Origin: Methylotenera mobilis 13
Lineage (GTDB): Bacteria; Pseudomonadota; Gammaproteobacteria; Burkholderiales; Methylophilaceae
DNA length: 64,000 nt
Direction: 5' to 3'
Assembly (NCBI RefSeq): GCF_000384255.1
Contig: NZ_KB913035.1
Location: 62,001-126,000, forward strand
Every line of letters starts with the position of its first letter. Position 1 is the first letter of the stretch. The position numbers and the translations under genes were made by a program. Shown here piece after piece: positions 9,033 through 18,704 of this stretch. The notes beneath the pieces were generated by a model that saw only the letters and a program-made list of their open reading frames with translations, searched no databases and was not told the origin of the DNA.

Positions 9033-10544
9033 TTACACTTCTAATTGCGGACGACCAGCTTCAGGCCAATCCAAGTGGTAGAACTGACCACGTGGCTGAT
9101 CTTTACGCTCATAGGTATGTGCGCCGAAGTAGTCACGTTGACCTTGCAACAAGTTTGCAGGTAGGTCTGCACTGCGGTAGCCATCGTAATAAGCCATTGC
9201 AGAAGCAAAACCTTGCGCAGGAATACCGTTGGTAACTGCTAAAGCAATCACTTTACGCCAGCCTGCTTGACCTTCGTTCATCGCTTGTGTGAAATATGGA
9301 TCTAACATCAAGTTTTTCAAACGTGAGTTCAACGCATAAGCATCAGTGATTTTTTGCAAGAAACGTGCACGAATAATACAACCACCGCGCCAGATTTGAG
9401 CAATCTCACCGAAGTTCAATTTCCAGTTGTAAGCTACTTGTGCTTTGTCGATCAATTGGAAACCTTGAGCGTATGCACAAATTTTAGAGCAATAAAGAGC
9501 ATTTTTAATCGCTTCAATAATTGCTTTCTTGTCAGACTCAACTTTAATCACTGGGCCTTTAAGAATTTTGCTCGCTTCAACGCGCTCTTCTTTTAAGCTT
9601 GATAATGCACGTGCGTACACTGCAGCTGCAATCGCGTTAGCTGGTGCGCCTAACTCAAGCGCATTCGCTGCTGTCCATTGGCCTGTACCTTTTTGACCAG
9701 CAGTGTCCAAGATTTGATCAACCAAGAAACCTTTACCCATTGGGTCTTTTTGTTGCAGAATATCAGCCGTAATTTCAATCAAGAAGCTTGATAATTCGCC
9801 TTTATTCCACTCAGCAAATACTTTACCGATTTCATCTGCTTGCATGCCAAGCAGATTTTTCATCAACCAGTAAGCTTCGCAAATCAATTGCATGTCGATG
9901 TATTCAATACCGTTGTGCACCATTTTTACGTAGTGACCAGCACCGTCAGGACCGATGTATTCAGCACATGAGAAGCCGCCTTCTACTGGTTTACCAGGTT
10001 TGCCGCCTTCTAAAGGCTCGCCTGTGACAGGGTCTACTTTAGCTGCGATATCACGCCAGATTGGCTCTAAACTCGCCCAAGCTTTACGTGTACCTGATGG
10101 CATTAATGATGGGCCGAAACGTGCACCTGTCTCACCGCCTGAAACGCCAGAACCGATGAAATCAATACCTTTAGCCGCTAATTCTTTTTCGCGACGGATG
10201 GTATCTGTCCACAATGCATTACCACCGTCAATGATGATGTCGCCTTGCTCAAGGAATGGTAATAAAGCGTTGATAGTCACATCAGTTGCGCTACCAGCTT
10301 TAACTAGTAAAATAATTTTACGTGGGCGTTTGATACTTAAAACAAATGAAGCTAAATCAGCATGACCAACAACGTTAGCATGTGAAGGTTCATTTTTTTT
10401 GCATTCTTCGATGAAATTCACCATTTTTTTTGGGTCACGGTTATAAACCGCAATGGTGTAGCCATGATCGGCAATATTCAGAGCCAAGTTTTGGCCCATA
10501 ACAGCTAGGCCAACTAGGCCAATATCAGCATTTTTCGTAGTCAT
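9033..10544 (-). CDS. gnd: 6-phosphogluconate dehydrogenase (decarboxylating)
   Basis: Oxidises 6-phosphogluconate to ribulose 5-phosphate and CO2. In RuMP-cycle methylotrophs this is a key step of cyclic formaldehyde oxidation. Evidence: N-terminal dinucleotide fold [42 protein letters not shown] (diagnostic GVSGGE loop, about 133-137), and the catalytic KMVHNGIEY segment (about 207-215). At 503 residues it is longer than the roughly 470 of the E. coli enzyme. Most of the difference is an insert of about 17 residues (about 171-190, rich in Gly/Pro) just before the YIGPDGAGH motif. AGAGAAG precedes the ATG. Cofactor preference cannot be decided here. Confidence 0.97.
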   Translation of the reverse strand: MTTKNADIGLVGLAVMGQNLALNIADHGYTIAVYNRDPKKMVNFIEECKKNEPSHANVVGHADLASFVLSIKRPRKIILLVKAGSATDVTINALLPFLEQGDIIIDGGNALWTDTIRREKELAAKGIDFIGSGVSGGETGARFGPSLMPSGTRKAWASLEPIWRDIAAKVDPVTGEPLEGGKPGKPVEGGFSCAEYIGPDGAGHYVKMVHNGIEYIDMQLICEAYWLMKNLLGMQADEIGKVFAEWNKGELSSFLIEITADILQQKDPMGKGFLVDQILDTAGQKGTGQWTAANALELGAPANAIAAAVYARALSSLKEERVEASKILKGPVIKVESDKKAIIEAIKNALYCSKICAYAQGFQLIDKAQVAYNWKLNFGEIAQIWRGGCIIRARFLQKITDAYALNSRLKNLMLDPYFTQAMNEGQAGWRKVIALAVTNGIPAQGFASAMAYYDGYRSADLPANLLQGQRDYFGAHTYERKDQPRGQFYHLDWPEAGRPQLEV

Positions 10545-10594
10545 TTATCTTCTCTTTTGGAGTTGTTTAATGGAAAGGTTTTTTGGTAGGCAAG

Positions 10595-10600
10595 ATTATA
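10595..10600 (-). promoter_or_regulatory. possible gnd promoter -10 box
   Basis: A consensus TATAAT on the minus strand lies about 51 bases upstream of the gnd start codon. A weak CAATTT lies 16 bases further upstream as a possible -35. Confidence 0.4.
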
Positions 10601-10863
10601 GAACTTTTTCATGAATAAATTGCTGAAAATTGACGTAGATCAGAGAATTATTTTAAATATGTGACAATATCCATAACAAGCGATCCAATCTGCTTTACAG
10701 AAAGCAGTCGGCTGAGCTCAGTCCATAGTTAGAACCGATTGAATTTTTAATAAGAAAATAGATGATATTTGCGCTTTATATCACCAAGCGAAATACAAGA
10801 CCTTAAAGAATATGGTCAGAGAGTACTATGGGAGTAATACTTTGGCGGTAATGATGGTGTATT
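10601..10863. other. non-coding stretch upstream of gnd
   Basis: No credible gene is seen. It contains one short hairpin (CTGCTTT and AAAGCAG across ACAG, 10690-10707) with no following T run. An apparent plus-strand frame through 10812-11015 is the shadow of the small zinc-ribbon gene. Confidence 0.5.
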
Positions 10864-11082
10864 CTAATAATCACTACTTCTGCCGGTTGAGTAACCAGCA
10901 GGCACATCATTTTGCCATGTTCCACAATCAGCACAACAGTGATCATGCATGGTTGGGCTTAACACAAGATGCGTGCTCTTGCAGACTCTGCAATGTGGAG
11001 CATCTTCATCAGTGAGCTTGTGATGCAGACGATGATGCTCTGTCGCAACCTTACTACTTCCTAATCCGTATTTATTATCCAT
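10864..11082 (-). CDS. small protein with a CxxC zinc-ribbon-like pair
   Basis: A 72-residue protein of unknown function. Two cysteine pairs (HCRVC and CCADC, about residues 31-34 and 50-53) suggest a zinc ribbon. The N-terminal half is His-rich (TEHHRLHHKL) and the C-terminus is polar. I chose the ATG at 11082 because GTGGAG lies six bases before it; a GTG four codons upstream would consume that ribosome-binding site. It stands alone between gnd and the large GGDEF-EAL gene. A DNA-binding, metal-handling or chaperone role are all possible and none is shown. Confidence 0.6.
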   Translation of the reverse strand: MDNKYGLGSSKVATEHHRLHHKLTDEDAPHCRVCKSTHLVLSPTMHDHCCADCGTWQNDVPAGYSTGRSSDY

Positions 11083-11274
11083 GGCTAACTCCACGTTACT
11101 TCTGAACTGAATTTTTCAAACAGACTTCAGAACTTGGAATAACCAAGTTACGCCTTTTTTATAAAATCGGCAAGTACTTAATAAATGAGAATGATTAAGT
11201 ATTAATAAGCTTAAATTTAATGGCAGGGTCCATTTCAACCTCTCAAAATAGACTAAAACTTACACAAAACCTTA

Positions 11275-14079
11275 TTAAACTAACCCTTGAGTCCAACTAG
11301 GATCTTGCTGGTAAGCCTCTACCCAATTTAACACAGCATCGGCATGCATAGGGCGTGCAATACCGTAACCTTGAACGACAGAGCATCCCATCCGTAATAA
11401 CCAAACACCCTGCTCAGAAGTCTCAACGCCTTCTGCAACAACTTTACGTTTAAAGTCTCGACTTAAGCTAATGACGCCAGCAACCACAGCCAAATCATCA
11501 ACGTCTTGTAACATATCCCGCACAAATGACTGGTCGATTTTAATGGTCTCTACTGGCAAGCGGCGCAGATAAGTAAGCGATGAATAACCCACACCAAAAT
11601 CGTCGAGAGCAAAGCTTACACCCAGTTGCTTGCAGCTATTAATGGTATTCGCCACCCCTGAAACATCTTCAATCGCAGCAGTTTCTGTAATTTCGAGCTC
11701 CAGCTTACGAGGCTCTACCTCAGGAAATTCGGCTAACAATAAGATCAATCGCTCTGTAAAGTTAGATTGCACGATATGTCTTGCTGCAATATTCACACTC
11801 ACCTGAAAGTCTAGGCCAGCTGCTTGCCAAATCTTAATTTGACCTAAGGCTTCGCGGATTACCCACTCGCCTAATGGAATAGAAAAATCGGTATCTTCAA
11901 TAATGGGCAAGAAGGTGATAGGGCCACGCAAGCCTAACTCAGGATGTTCCCAGCGAATTAAAGCCTCCATGCCAACCACTTTACCTTGGCGTAAATCTAC
12001 TTTAGGTTGGTAATGCAAACGGAATTCGTCATTAGGTAGCGCAGCTTCAACACGCTCCCTGTCTTGACGCAAGCCTCTAAACTGACGATCATGATGCGAG
12101 TCAAATTGTTGTACGCGGCTACCGCCATTCAGTTTTGCTTGATACATCGCGTGATCTGCGTGCCGGAGTAAAGTGTCTGGCTCACAACCATCATCAGGGA
12201 AAATAGTATATCCAATACTGGAAGACACCGTCACGGTCTTGTCACCTAGGCTATATGGCGTTTTAATCACACTCAGTAAACGCTCTAAAGTTTGCGTACA
12301 CTCATCGACACTTTGCAAGCCGCATAACAGCACCGCAAACTCATCGCCACCCAAGCGCGCAACGGTATCACTATCACGCAAGCAAGCACTCATACGAACT
12401 GCCAATTGAACTAGCAGGTAATCTCCAGCTTCATGCCCTAAGGTGTCATTGACAGGCTTAAATCCATCTAGATCCAGACAGCAAACTGCCAACAACTCGC
12501 CTGAACGTTCCGCCCTCGCTAGCGCTTGCTGCAAACGATCAGACAACAAAGCACGATTAGGCAATTGCGTAAGCGGATCATGATAAGCCATCCGCTCTAA
12601 GTTTTGCTGCTGCTCTTTGGCTTGGGTAATATCGGAAAATAGGCCAACAAAGTTTTTAATATGATTAGCTTCGTCTCGCACACAGAATATATCTAGCCAT
12701 GCTGCGTAAACATCACCATTCATGCGGCGATTCCAAGTCTCACCACGCCATTCGCTGTTACTTTCAGCCTGTAGCCACAGCAGGTCAAGCAGACTTTCAT
12801 CGTAAGTCACAAACCCCAGCGCTTGAGGCACATGGCCTAACGCCTCTTCTCTTGAATAGCCGGTAATTTGAGTAAATGCGTAATTAACTTCAACGATGTT
12901 TGCGTTGGCATCCGTAATAAAAATACCATCATGTGCATGGTCAAATACACTTGCAGATAAGCGCATACGCTCAGCATTTAACTGTAAAGTATCAATGGAC
13001 TCGCGTAACTTTTGGCGCATCTCCAATACACTCGCCATTAAAGTATCAGGCTTTGCATTCAGCCCATCTTGCGCTAAATCGCCAGCGGCAATGCGCTTTA
13101 CAACATCAATTGCTAATGCAGGATCGCCCCCTATCGGGTTAAGAATCAATCGTCTTAATTGCCACAGGATAATAAAGATTAACAAAGTACCAAGCAATAT
13201 GCCGGCGAATACAACAAACCATGCATTAGCCAAACTGACTGCACGCGCCTCACTGATAGGATAAGCAACAACCACCTTAAAGCCCCATGTCGGCACACTT
13301 TCTGTGACGAACTCCCAGTTACCTGGCCGAGACTTCAACAGCTTCTCTGCTTTAGCATGGTCTACATGAGATGACAAAAAGCGAACATTATTTGTCTCAT
13401 CTATTATCACGGCAAAACCTGTAGTGAGTTGACGCATATTTTCTACAGTGTCACGGAGTATCTTAATGTCTACTTTATAGCCAATATAGTAAGCACCAAT
13501 CACCTGACCATTTTCATCGAATACTGGGTCATATCTCGTAATATAAGGCTGGCCAAGGATATCAACCACACCATGGTATTCCTTACCAGCTAGCAGTGCG
13601 CCGATCACTTTACCTTTGGGGTTAAGTACAGTCCCTACCGCGCGCGCGCCATCATCTTGTTTAACATTGGTCGCTATTCGAACAAAACCATCACCAGAAC
13701 GCACAAACATGGTGGCAGTACCACCAAACAAATCGCTGACCCCATCAACCAAATTGAAATGGCCAGCAACTTCTGTTTCACCCATTTTAAGATTAGGTAA
13801 AGTCATGGCCTGGAACTGAACTAAACCGTCTATGTGAACTTTGCCTAGTTCCTGACTACGCTGTTTTAACAAGCGCATAGCTGCGTTTGCCTGCTCACTC
13901 ACCAGCTCTTCTGTGACATCTAAAAGACGAACTAATGTATGCGCCTGCTCGCTTGCACCGGCATGAATATTATCTAGCTGCTGTGAAGCTTGCTGGCCCG
14001 TGAGTACAAAAGGCGCAACCGCCAACAGCACTAGTACGGGCAATAGGAAACGCCAAATTGTGGAAATCTTTTTCTGCAT
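11275..14079 (-). CDS. cache-HAMP-PAS-GGDEF-EAL membrane sensor
   Basis: A 934-residue cyclic-di-GMP enzyme. Order: N-terminal membrane helix (about 12-30), a periplasmic single-cache sensor region (about 35-275), a second helix (about 285-305), HAMP (305-360), PAS (370-485), GGDEF (495-655) and EAL (665-915). GGDEF is intact (ARLGGDEF) with an RDSD inhibitory site. The EAL catalytic set also looks complete: MEALIRW, ELEITE, LDDFGVGYSS, KIDQSF and AEGVET. It could therefore both make and hydrolyse cyclic-di-GMP, with direction set by an external ligand. It is transcribed alone, with 156 bases of AT-rich sequence upstream before the next gene. Confidence 0.95.
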   Translation of the reverse strand: MQKKISTIWRFLLPVLVLLAVAPFVLTGQQASQQLDNIHAGASEQAHTLVRLLDVTEELVSEQANAAMRLLKQRSQELGKVHIDGLVQFQAMTLPNLKMGETEVAGHFNLVDGVSDLFGGTATMFVRSGDGFVRIATNVKQDDGARAVGTVLNPKGKVIGALLAGKEYHGVVDILGQPYITRYDPVFDENGQVIGAYYIGYKVDIKILRDTVENMRQLTTGFAVIIDETNNVRFLSSHVDHAKAEKLLKSRPGNWEFVTESVPTWGFKVVVAYPISEARAVSLANAWFVVFAGILLGTLLIFIILWQLRRLILNPIGGDPALAIDVVKRIAAGDLAQDGLNAKPDTLMASVLEMRQKLRESIDTLQLNAERMRLSASVFDHAHDGIFITDANANIVEVNYAFTQITGYSREEALGHVPQALGFVTYDESLLDLLWLQAESNSEWRGETWNRRMNGDVYAAWLDIFCVRDEANHIKNFVGLFSDITQAKEQQQNLERMAYHDPLTQLPNRALLSDRLQQALARAERSGELLAVCCLDLDGFKPVNDTLGHEAGDYLLVQLAVRMSACLRDSDTVARLGGDEFAVLLCGLQSVDECTQTLERLLSVIKTPYSLGDKTVTVSSSIGYTIFPDDGCEPDTLLRHADHAMYQAKLNGGSRVQQFDSHHDRQFRGLRQDRERVEAALPNDEFRLHYQPKVDLRQGKVVGMEALIRWEHPELGLRGPITFLPIIEDTDFSIPLGEWVIREALGQIKIWQAAGLDFQVSVNIAARHIVQSNFTERLILLLAEFPEVEPRKLELEITETAAIEDVSGVANTINSCKQLGVSFALDDFGVGYSSLTYLRRLPVETIKIDQSFVRDMLQDVDDLAVVAGVISLSRDFKRKVVAEGVETSEQGVWLLRMGCSVVQGYGIARPMHADAVLNWVEAYQQDPSWTQGLV

Positions 14080-14235
14080 ATGGAAACAATAAGGCTAGAG
14101 TGAAATTATCCTATCACAATTTAATAAGGGTTTAGACTAGGAGCAGCCTGAATTAACAACAAATTACATTTAACAACCCGTGCAAATATCAAAAACACAT
14201 CACCTCTACTGGATGATTAAGTACTTTTGAATAGA

Positions 14236-14598
14236 CTATTTCTTCAATTGCGGCTTGCAATTAAGGTAAGCTATTTTTTCGCCGTCATTAAGGGTGGTAG
14301 CGTCTCCATTAATCACCAGTGCTATCACGCCACTTGCGTAACGTCGATGATCGTCACTTGATTTTGGTAAGTTAACTTCATGGTCAGGATAAATTAACCA
14401 AGCATCATTACCATTGTTCAACATACGCACATGGAAGTGTTTATTACCGTCACAAATGTATTCTGTCGCATCTTTAGGATACTGCGATATTTCACTACTA
14501 TCATCACGAAAGGGATTGGGCAACCCAATAGAACTACATGCTGGAATTGCTGCCACTAATAATGAGGCTAAAACAAACTGTTGTAATTTAATCATCAT
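14236..14598 (-). CDS. small predicted lipoprotein
   Basis: A 120-residue protein with an N-terminal signal sequence ending in a lipobox (AIPAC-S, cysteine at about 21), so it should be lipidated. Serine at +2 favours outer-membrane sorting. The mature part is short, polar and contains one further pair of cysteines (EYICDG and LNCKPQ), perhaps a disulfide. No family is recognised. ATGs at 14598 and 14595 are both possible starts. It lies between the cache-GGDEF-EAL gene and the Sua5-type gene on the same strand, with gaps too large to argue for an operon. Confidence 0.75.
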   Translation of the reverse strand: MMIKLQQFVLASLLVAAIPACSSIGLPNPFRDDSSEISQYPKDATEYICDGNKHFHVRMLNNGNDAWLIYPDHEVNLPKSSDDHRRYASGVIALVINGDATTLNDGEKIAYLNCKPQLKK

Positions 14599-14665
14599 AT
14601 TTCTAACCTAAATTGTGCGGACAAGTCGCTTAAACAAAGTTAAGCAATCAGTAATATACAACAAA

Positions 14666-15643
14666 TCACCGGTATCCCGCGCGACTTAATCTATCCAACA
14701 CCGCCAGCCATTCAGGCAATACAGGAGGCAACTCCACCAATAAACGATCCACTTTCATCGCATCTAGGTCATGTAGACTGCTATACAACAGCTCTGCAAC
14801 CTTATCTGGGGAGTTTGGCAAATTGATAGTTTGGCAATTTAACTCAACATGATCAGAATCGCCAATCAGCATGATTGCAAAAGATAGCCCCATCGCTTGT
14901 AAAGCTTTGCTTTCTTGAATCAATGACAGCCTGTCTTTAAATAACATTAAGGGTGTGCGCGGTGAGTAATGCAAAGCATGCTGACCAGGCACTTTAGGTA
15001 CCACTTGGCTTGCATCTGTACTCTCTGTAAATGGCGCTTGATGATGAGTGGTCGCTACCTTAGCAATCTCTTCTTCACTAATCATACCTGGGCGTAGTAA
15101 TTGCCATAGTCCATTGGCTGATACGCTGACGATAGTTGACTCTATCCCTACATTACAAGGGCCGCCATCTAACACTGGAATTGATTCGCCCAAGCCTGCT
15201 TCAACATGTGCTGCGGTTGTAGGACTGAGCTGAGTGAATAAATTAGCAGAAGGTGCAGCCACACTTAAATTACCGTGCTTAAGCAATGCCAGGGCAACAG
15301 GATGATTAGGTACTCTGAGCGCGACAGTTGGCTCATCTCCACGCACGACACGTGAAACCTGTGGTTGCGCAGGTAGTACTAATGTTAATGGGCCGGGCCA
15401 AAAGGCTTCTGCCAACTTGATGGCAACTTCAGGAAAGCTCGTTGCCCAATCGCTCACTTGATTCACATCACCGATATGCACAATCAAAGGATGGTCTGCT
15501 GGACGTTGTTTAATCTCGAATATTTTTCTAAGCGCGCTATCATTGGTGGCATCTGCGGCTAAGCCATAGACTGTTTCGGTAGGAATCGCAACGACACCAC
15601 CGTTTTTGAGCTCGGCAATTGCCTGTTCTAAACTAACACGCAT
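14666..15643 (-). CDS. tsaC: threonylcarbamoyl-AMP synthase (Sua5/YrdC family)
   Basis: Makes L-threonylcarbamoyl-AMP from threonine, bicarbonate and ATP, the first step of t6A modification of tRNAs reading ANN codons. The 325-residue protein is of the long Sua5 type. The YrdC domain (about 1-200) shows IPTETVYGLAADA, the KQRPADHPL motif and SAPSANLFTQLSPTTA; a smaller C-terminal Sua5 domain follows after a PGQHALHYSPRTPL linker. Start ATG is followed directly by RVSLEQAIAELKNGGVV, as expected. It is single and divergent from the cupin gene. Confidence 0.93.
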   Translation of the reverse strand: MRVSLEQAIAELKNGGVVAIPTETVYGLAADATNDSALRKIFEIKQRPADHPLIVHIGDVNQVSDWATSFPEVAIKLAEAFWPGPLTLVLPAQPQVSRVVRGDEPTVALRVPNHPVALALLKHGNLSVAAPSANLFTQLSPTTAAHVEAGLGESIPVLDGGPCNVGIESTIVSVSANGLWQLLRPGMISEEEIAKVATTHHQAPFTESTDASQVVPKVPGQHALHYSPRTPLMLFKDRLSLIQESKALQAMGLSFAIMLIGDSDHVELNCQTINLPNSPDKVAELLYSSLHDLDAMKVDRLLVELPPVLPEWLAVLDRLSRAGYR

Positions 15644-15772
15644 AATATTTAATGATGACTAAGCAATGACTAAAAGTAATATTTTACTACTTTACGCGCA
15701 TCAGCACTCAAATTAGAACATTTCAGCTTTATTGCTTCATGGGATAAAATACATTTTTTAAAAGGAATACTC

Positions 15773-16099
15773 ATGACTCAAATCACTGTTGAAAAAAACC
15801 CAAGTCAGCAACGTTTAGATGCGCTAAATGTAAGTAAATGGCCAACATGGGAGAAAGAAGTTTCTGTTTTTCCATGGACATTTCCTGAGCAAGAAATTGC
15901 CTACATTTTAGAGGGTGAATGTGTGATTACGCCAACTGGCGGCACACCAGTGACTTTTGGCAAGGGTGATTTAGTGACTTTTCCAGCAGGCATGACCGCA
16001 AGCTGGGAAGTAAAAAAACCACTACATAAACATTACCAGTTAGATGGCTCTAAGCTTTGCCAGATCTACCGTCGTATTAAGCTTGCGTTAAAACTGTAA
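15773..16099 (+). CDS. cupin-domain protein
   Basis: A 108-residue single-cupin protein of the type related to (S)-ureidoglycine aminohydrolase (DUF861/cupin_3). The stretch IAYILEGECVITPTGGTPVTF then KGDLVTFPAGMTASWEV is typical. AAAGGAAT precedes the ATG at good spacing. Members of this group are small metal-binding beta-barrels whose function is mostly unassigned. No purine-degradation genes lie nearby, so the ureide role should not be assumed. It is convergent with alkB, nine bases away. Confidence 0.88.
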   Translation: MTQITVEKNPSQQRLDALNVSKWPTWEKEVSVFPWTFPEQEIAYILEGECVITPTGGTPVTFGKGDLVTFPAGMTASWEVKKPLHKHYQLDGSKLCQIYRRIKLALKL

Positions 16100-16108
16100 G
16101 GTTTTTCG

Positions 16109-16744
16109 TTACCCAGCTTTACGAAAAGTAAGATTGATTCGAACTGCGCCTAAAGCTGGGTGCATATTTGCCTTCAGTGGCAGTACGCCGTGATAGCGCA
16201 AACGCGCCTCCCCGCCCCACACCACCACATCTCCATGATAAAGCGGAACATTCAAGGCTTTATCAGTACGCTTTAAACCACCAAACTGAAATGTTGCAGG
16301 CACACCTAAAGAGACCGAAACAATAGGTTGCGTGAAATCACGTTCGTTTTTGTCTTGATGCAACCCCATACGCGCACCACTTTGATAACGATTAATTAAA
16401 CAAGCGTCTGGCTTAAAGTCAGCGTATCCCGCCGCTAAAGCAGCCGCACGTGACAATACTAAAAAACTATCTGGGATTGGCGGCCAAGGCATATCTGTAA
16501 GCGGGTCTAAATTGGCATAGCGATAGCCTTGGCGATCCGTCACCCAACCTAATTCACCACAATTAGTCATGGCGACAGACATCGTAAAGCCACTAGGGAC
16601 GACCATATGACGAAACGGCGCCTGTGTGATAATACTTTCTAAATCTGCGAGTAGCGTTGCTTCATCTTTAAGCGCAAATCCCTTAAGTAAATTCACTCCG
16701 GCCAGTGCGGTTTCGATAGGTGTTATGTTGCTAAATAAATCCAA
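16109..16744 (-). CDS. alkB: AlkB, oxidative DNA dealkylase
   Basis: Fe(II)/2-oxoglutarate dioxygenase that removes methyl groups from 1-methyladenine and 3-methylcytosine. The 211-residue protein has the iron triad H129-x-D131 (GLHQDKNERD) and H185 (RYHGVLPL), and the 2-oxoglutarate arginines R202/R208 in VRINLTFR. The SVSLGVPATFQFGG strand is also family-typical. It is divergent from a DNA glycosylase gene with a 92-base shared upstream region, so the two alkylation-repair genes are likely co-regulated. No ada gene is visible in the window. Confidence 0.95.
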   Translation of the reverse strand: MDLFSNITPIETALAGVNLLKGFALKDEATLLADLESIITQAPFRHMVVPSGFTMSVAMTNCGELGWVTDRQGYRYANLDPLTDMPWPPIPDSFLVLSRAAALAAGYADFKPDACLINRYQSGARMGLHQDKNERDFTQPIVSVSLGVPATFQFGGLKRTDKALNVPLYHGDVVVWGGEARLRYHGVLPLKANMHPALGAVRINLTFRKAG

Positions 16745-16795
16745 GCTAAATCACTCCATCCATATATGACAGGTTTGTTTAATCAGAATACTGGC

Positions 16796-16811
16796 AATAT
16801 TGAACAATATT
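16796..16811. promoter_or_regulatory. dyad in the alkB-alkA intergene
   Basis: AATATTG and CAATATT form a perfect inverted repeat across two bases, between two divergent alkylation-repair genes. It is a candidate shared operator; no binding protein can be named. Confidence 0.35.
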
Positions 16812-16824
16812 ACATTCAGATGCT

Positions 16825-16830
16825 TATAAT
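16825..16830 (+). promoter_or_regulatory. -10 box placed for a leaderless alkA-like transcript
   Basis: TATAAT ends six bases before the ATG at 16837 and no purine-rich ribosome-binding site is present. If used, transcription would start at or next to the start codon. A -35 element is weak (TTGAAC at 16800, 19-base spacing). Confidence 0.4.
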
Positions 16831-16836
16831 CACTGC

Positions 16837-17445
16837 ATGAAAGTCCCTTACCAACAAGCTGAAGAATTTTTGCGCGCGATAGACGATGACTGGTCACAAT
16901 TGATTGACCACATTGGTGAATGCAAGTTTACAACAAAAAGTGAACGTGACCCTTACGAGGCATTAGTCCGCGCAGTGGCATATCAACAGCTAAGCACTAA
17001 GGCTGGTGACGCTATTCTAAAAAAGCTGATTAATCATTATGGGCAGTTTCCGGCGCCTCCACAGTTGCTAGCCTCAACATTTGAAGAACTACGTGCTGTG
17101 GGATTTTCTGGTAGAAAGGTAGAAACACTCCAAGGTATAGCCAATGCCGCGGTATCAGGATTAGTACCGCCTCAAGCAGTTGCTGACAGCATGAGCAATG
17201 AAACGTTAATTCAACAAATCACGACCATTAAAGGTATTGGTCAATGGACGGTAGAAATGATGCTGATGTTTACGCTAGCGCGCATGGATGTTCTGCCTGC
17301 CGATGATTTTGGTATTGTAGAGGGTTACAAAAGGCTTAAAAAACTTGAGATTGCGCCTAAACGCAAACAAATGGCAGAAATTGGCTTAGCTTGGAGCCCT
17401 TACCGAACAGTCGCCAGCTGGTATTTGTGGCGTGTACCTAAATAA
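16837..17445 (+). CDS. DNA-3-methyladenine glycosylase II (AlkA-like)
   Basis: Base-excision glycosylase of the HhH-GPD superfamily, 202 residues, removing alkylated purines such as 3-methyladenine. The helix-hairpin-helix is IKGIGQWTVEMMLMF (about 131-145) and the catalytic aspartate lies in LPADDFG (D156/D157). It lacks the extra N-terminal domain of E. coli AlkA, as is usual for the short bacterial and yeast Mag1-type enzymes. Divergent from alkB, supporting a joint DNA-alkylation response. It ends seven bases before the convergent deacetylase-like gene. Confidence 0.93.
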   Translation: MKVPYQQAEEFLRAIDDDWSQLIDHIGECKFTTKSERDPYEALVRAVAYQQLSTKAGDAILKKLINHYGQFPAPPQLLASTFEELRAVGFSGRKVETLQGIANAAVSGLVPPQAVADSMSNETLIQQITTIKGIGQWTVEMMLMFTLARMDVLPADDFGIVEGYKRLKKLEIAPKRKQMAEIGLAWSPYRTVASWYLWRVPK

Positions 17446-17451
17446 GCAGCA

Positions 17452-18408
17452 CTAATGACTTACCCAGTCGATAGTGATGCCCTGCTCCCTTGCGATTTCT
17501 TCATACAAAGGTATCGCATCTTGCAAATGTTTTAAATAAGAGAAGGCCGTTTCTTGGTGAAAACCCAACACTAGCACCCGCTTGTCATGTGAAATGAGTG
17601 TTTTAAATATCGTTAATAATTGTTGCGTATCTGTGTAATCAGCCAAGCTTCCATTATTGGGATACTCCATCACAGAGGCTGTTAACTGATACGGCTGATC
17701 CAACACCGAGGCCTCTGGGTGCAAGGCTTTCACCATCTGCACCAAACCGCTGCTCTCCGCCCACTTAGTCGTCAGCAAGTTGGCATCGGTACGTGAGCTA
17801 TCAAACACAAATTGATTCGCTTCCAACGCGCTCGCTAATTTGGGCCCTAATTGCCAGCCACCTGCCCGAAAATATCGAGGACGAGCAAAACCCTGCGCTA
17901 CTAACAAATTAGCGCTACAAGCTATTAATTTTGTTAAATCCTGTGCTGAGTACGCATATTCTAAGCTTACTGCGTATCCACAATCACCCGCCTCACACAC
18001 GTCAGTTTGTGCTGTAAATGATGGAGCATTTTGAAAGGGTACCTCACATGCGTCGAGCAAAGACTTCCAACCGTGAACATGTAGCCCCATGCTATCTGAG
18101 GGTAAAAAAGTGGAACGTATCTTTTCAGCCTCCACTTTCGTATCAGCGCTAGGCCGTAACAGATAAACTGGATTTAATAACTGCATCATCGGGATGTGTG
18201 GATATTGCTTGCGAAAAGCCTGCATCACTTCGATGTTTTCCTCATCGAGTGACCATCCTTCCCAATCTACAGTGACGAATATTTTAATCGTAGGCTTGGC
18301 ATTGGTTTCAGCATAGCTATTTAAATTAGCGAAGAAGCATACAGAGGCCATTAAGCAAAGACTCAGCAGTTTGAAGTAAGGATAAAAATGAATCATTAAA
18401 CGCATCAA
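17452..18408 (-). CDS. secreted polysaccharide-deacetylase-like protein
   Basis: A 318-residue protein with an N-terminal signal peptide (hydrophobic about 8-30, then NSYAETNA). The mature part begins with a beta strand IFVTVDWEGW, whose aspartate resembles the first metal-binding motif of NodB-fold deacetylases. A possible second site is MGLHVHGW (about 115-122), and VLVLGFHQETAF lies near the end. A periplasmic carbohydrate esterase or a non-catalytic relative would fit. The motifs are looser than in classical NodB enzymes, so the activity is uncertain. No exopolysaccharide genes are adjacent. Confidence 0.7.
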   Translation of the reverse strand: MMRLMIHFYPYFKLLSLCLMASVCFFANLNSYAETNAKPTIKIFVTVDWEGWSLDEENIEVMQAFRKQYPHIPMMQLLNPVYLLRPSADTKVEAEKIRSTFLPSDSMGLHVHGWKSLLDACEVPFQNAPSFTAQTDVCEAGDCGYAVSLEYAYSAQDLTKLIACSANLLVAQGFARPRYFRAGGWQLGPKLASALEANQFVFDSSRTDANLLTTKWAESSGLVQMVKALHPEASVLDQPYQLTASVMEYPNNGSLADYTDTQQLLTIFKTLISHDKRVLVLGFHQETAFSYLKHLQDAIPLYEEIAREQGITIDWVSH

Positions 18409-18704
18409 TGGTTATCACTATTTGCTGAAAAATGCGAAGTTGAAAGCGGCGCATCATCACGAGGGATGCTCTCGATTGGTGGTTAGTGCGCCTAATCTAT
18501 ATCGGTAGAATCACACTAGGTCAATGATGACTCATCGGCAAGGTAAGATAAATCTTCAGCTTGCTTACTACCTTATTCACTGCACTAACTCGTGCATTCT
18601 ATCCGTTTACATTCAAGTATTAAATGTTTTTATACGCGTGTAAGCGCCAATTCTAAACCACAAGCGTTAAAGCAATATGACGTTTGCACTTATAATGGGA
18701 GTCT

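Noticed and set aside
10812-11015. Plus-strand frame of 67 codons
   Set aside because: It is antisense to the small zinc-ribbon gene, which has the better ribosome-binding site and cysteine pattern.
18691-18696. Consensus TATAAT before the MFS gene as its promoter
   Set aside because: It lies only nine bases before the ATG, and the GGGAG ribosome-binding site between them would be outside the transcript; I kept the ribosome-binding site as the stronger signal.
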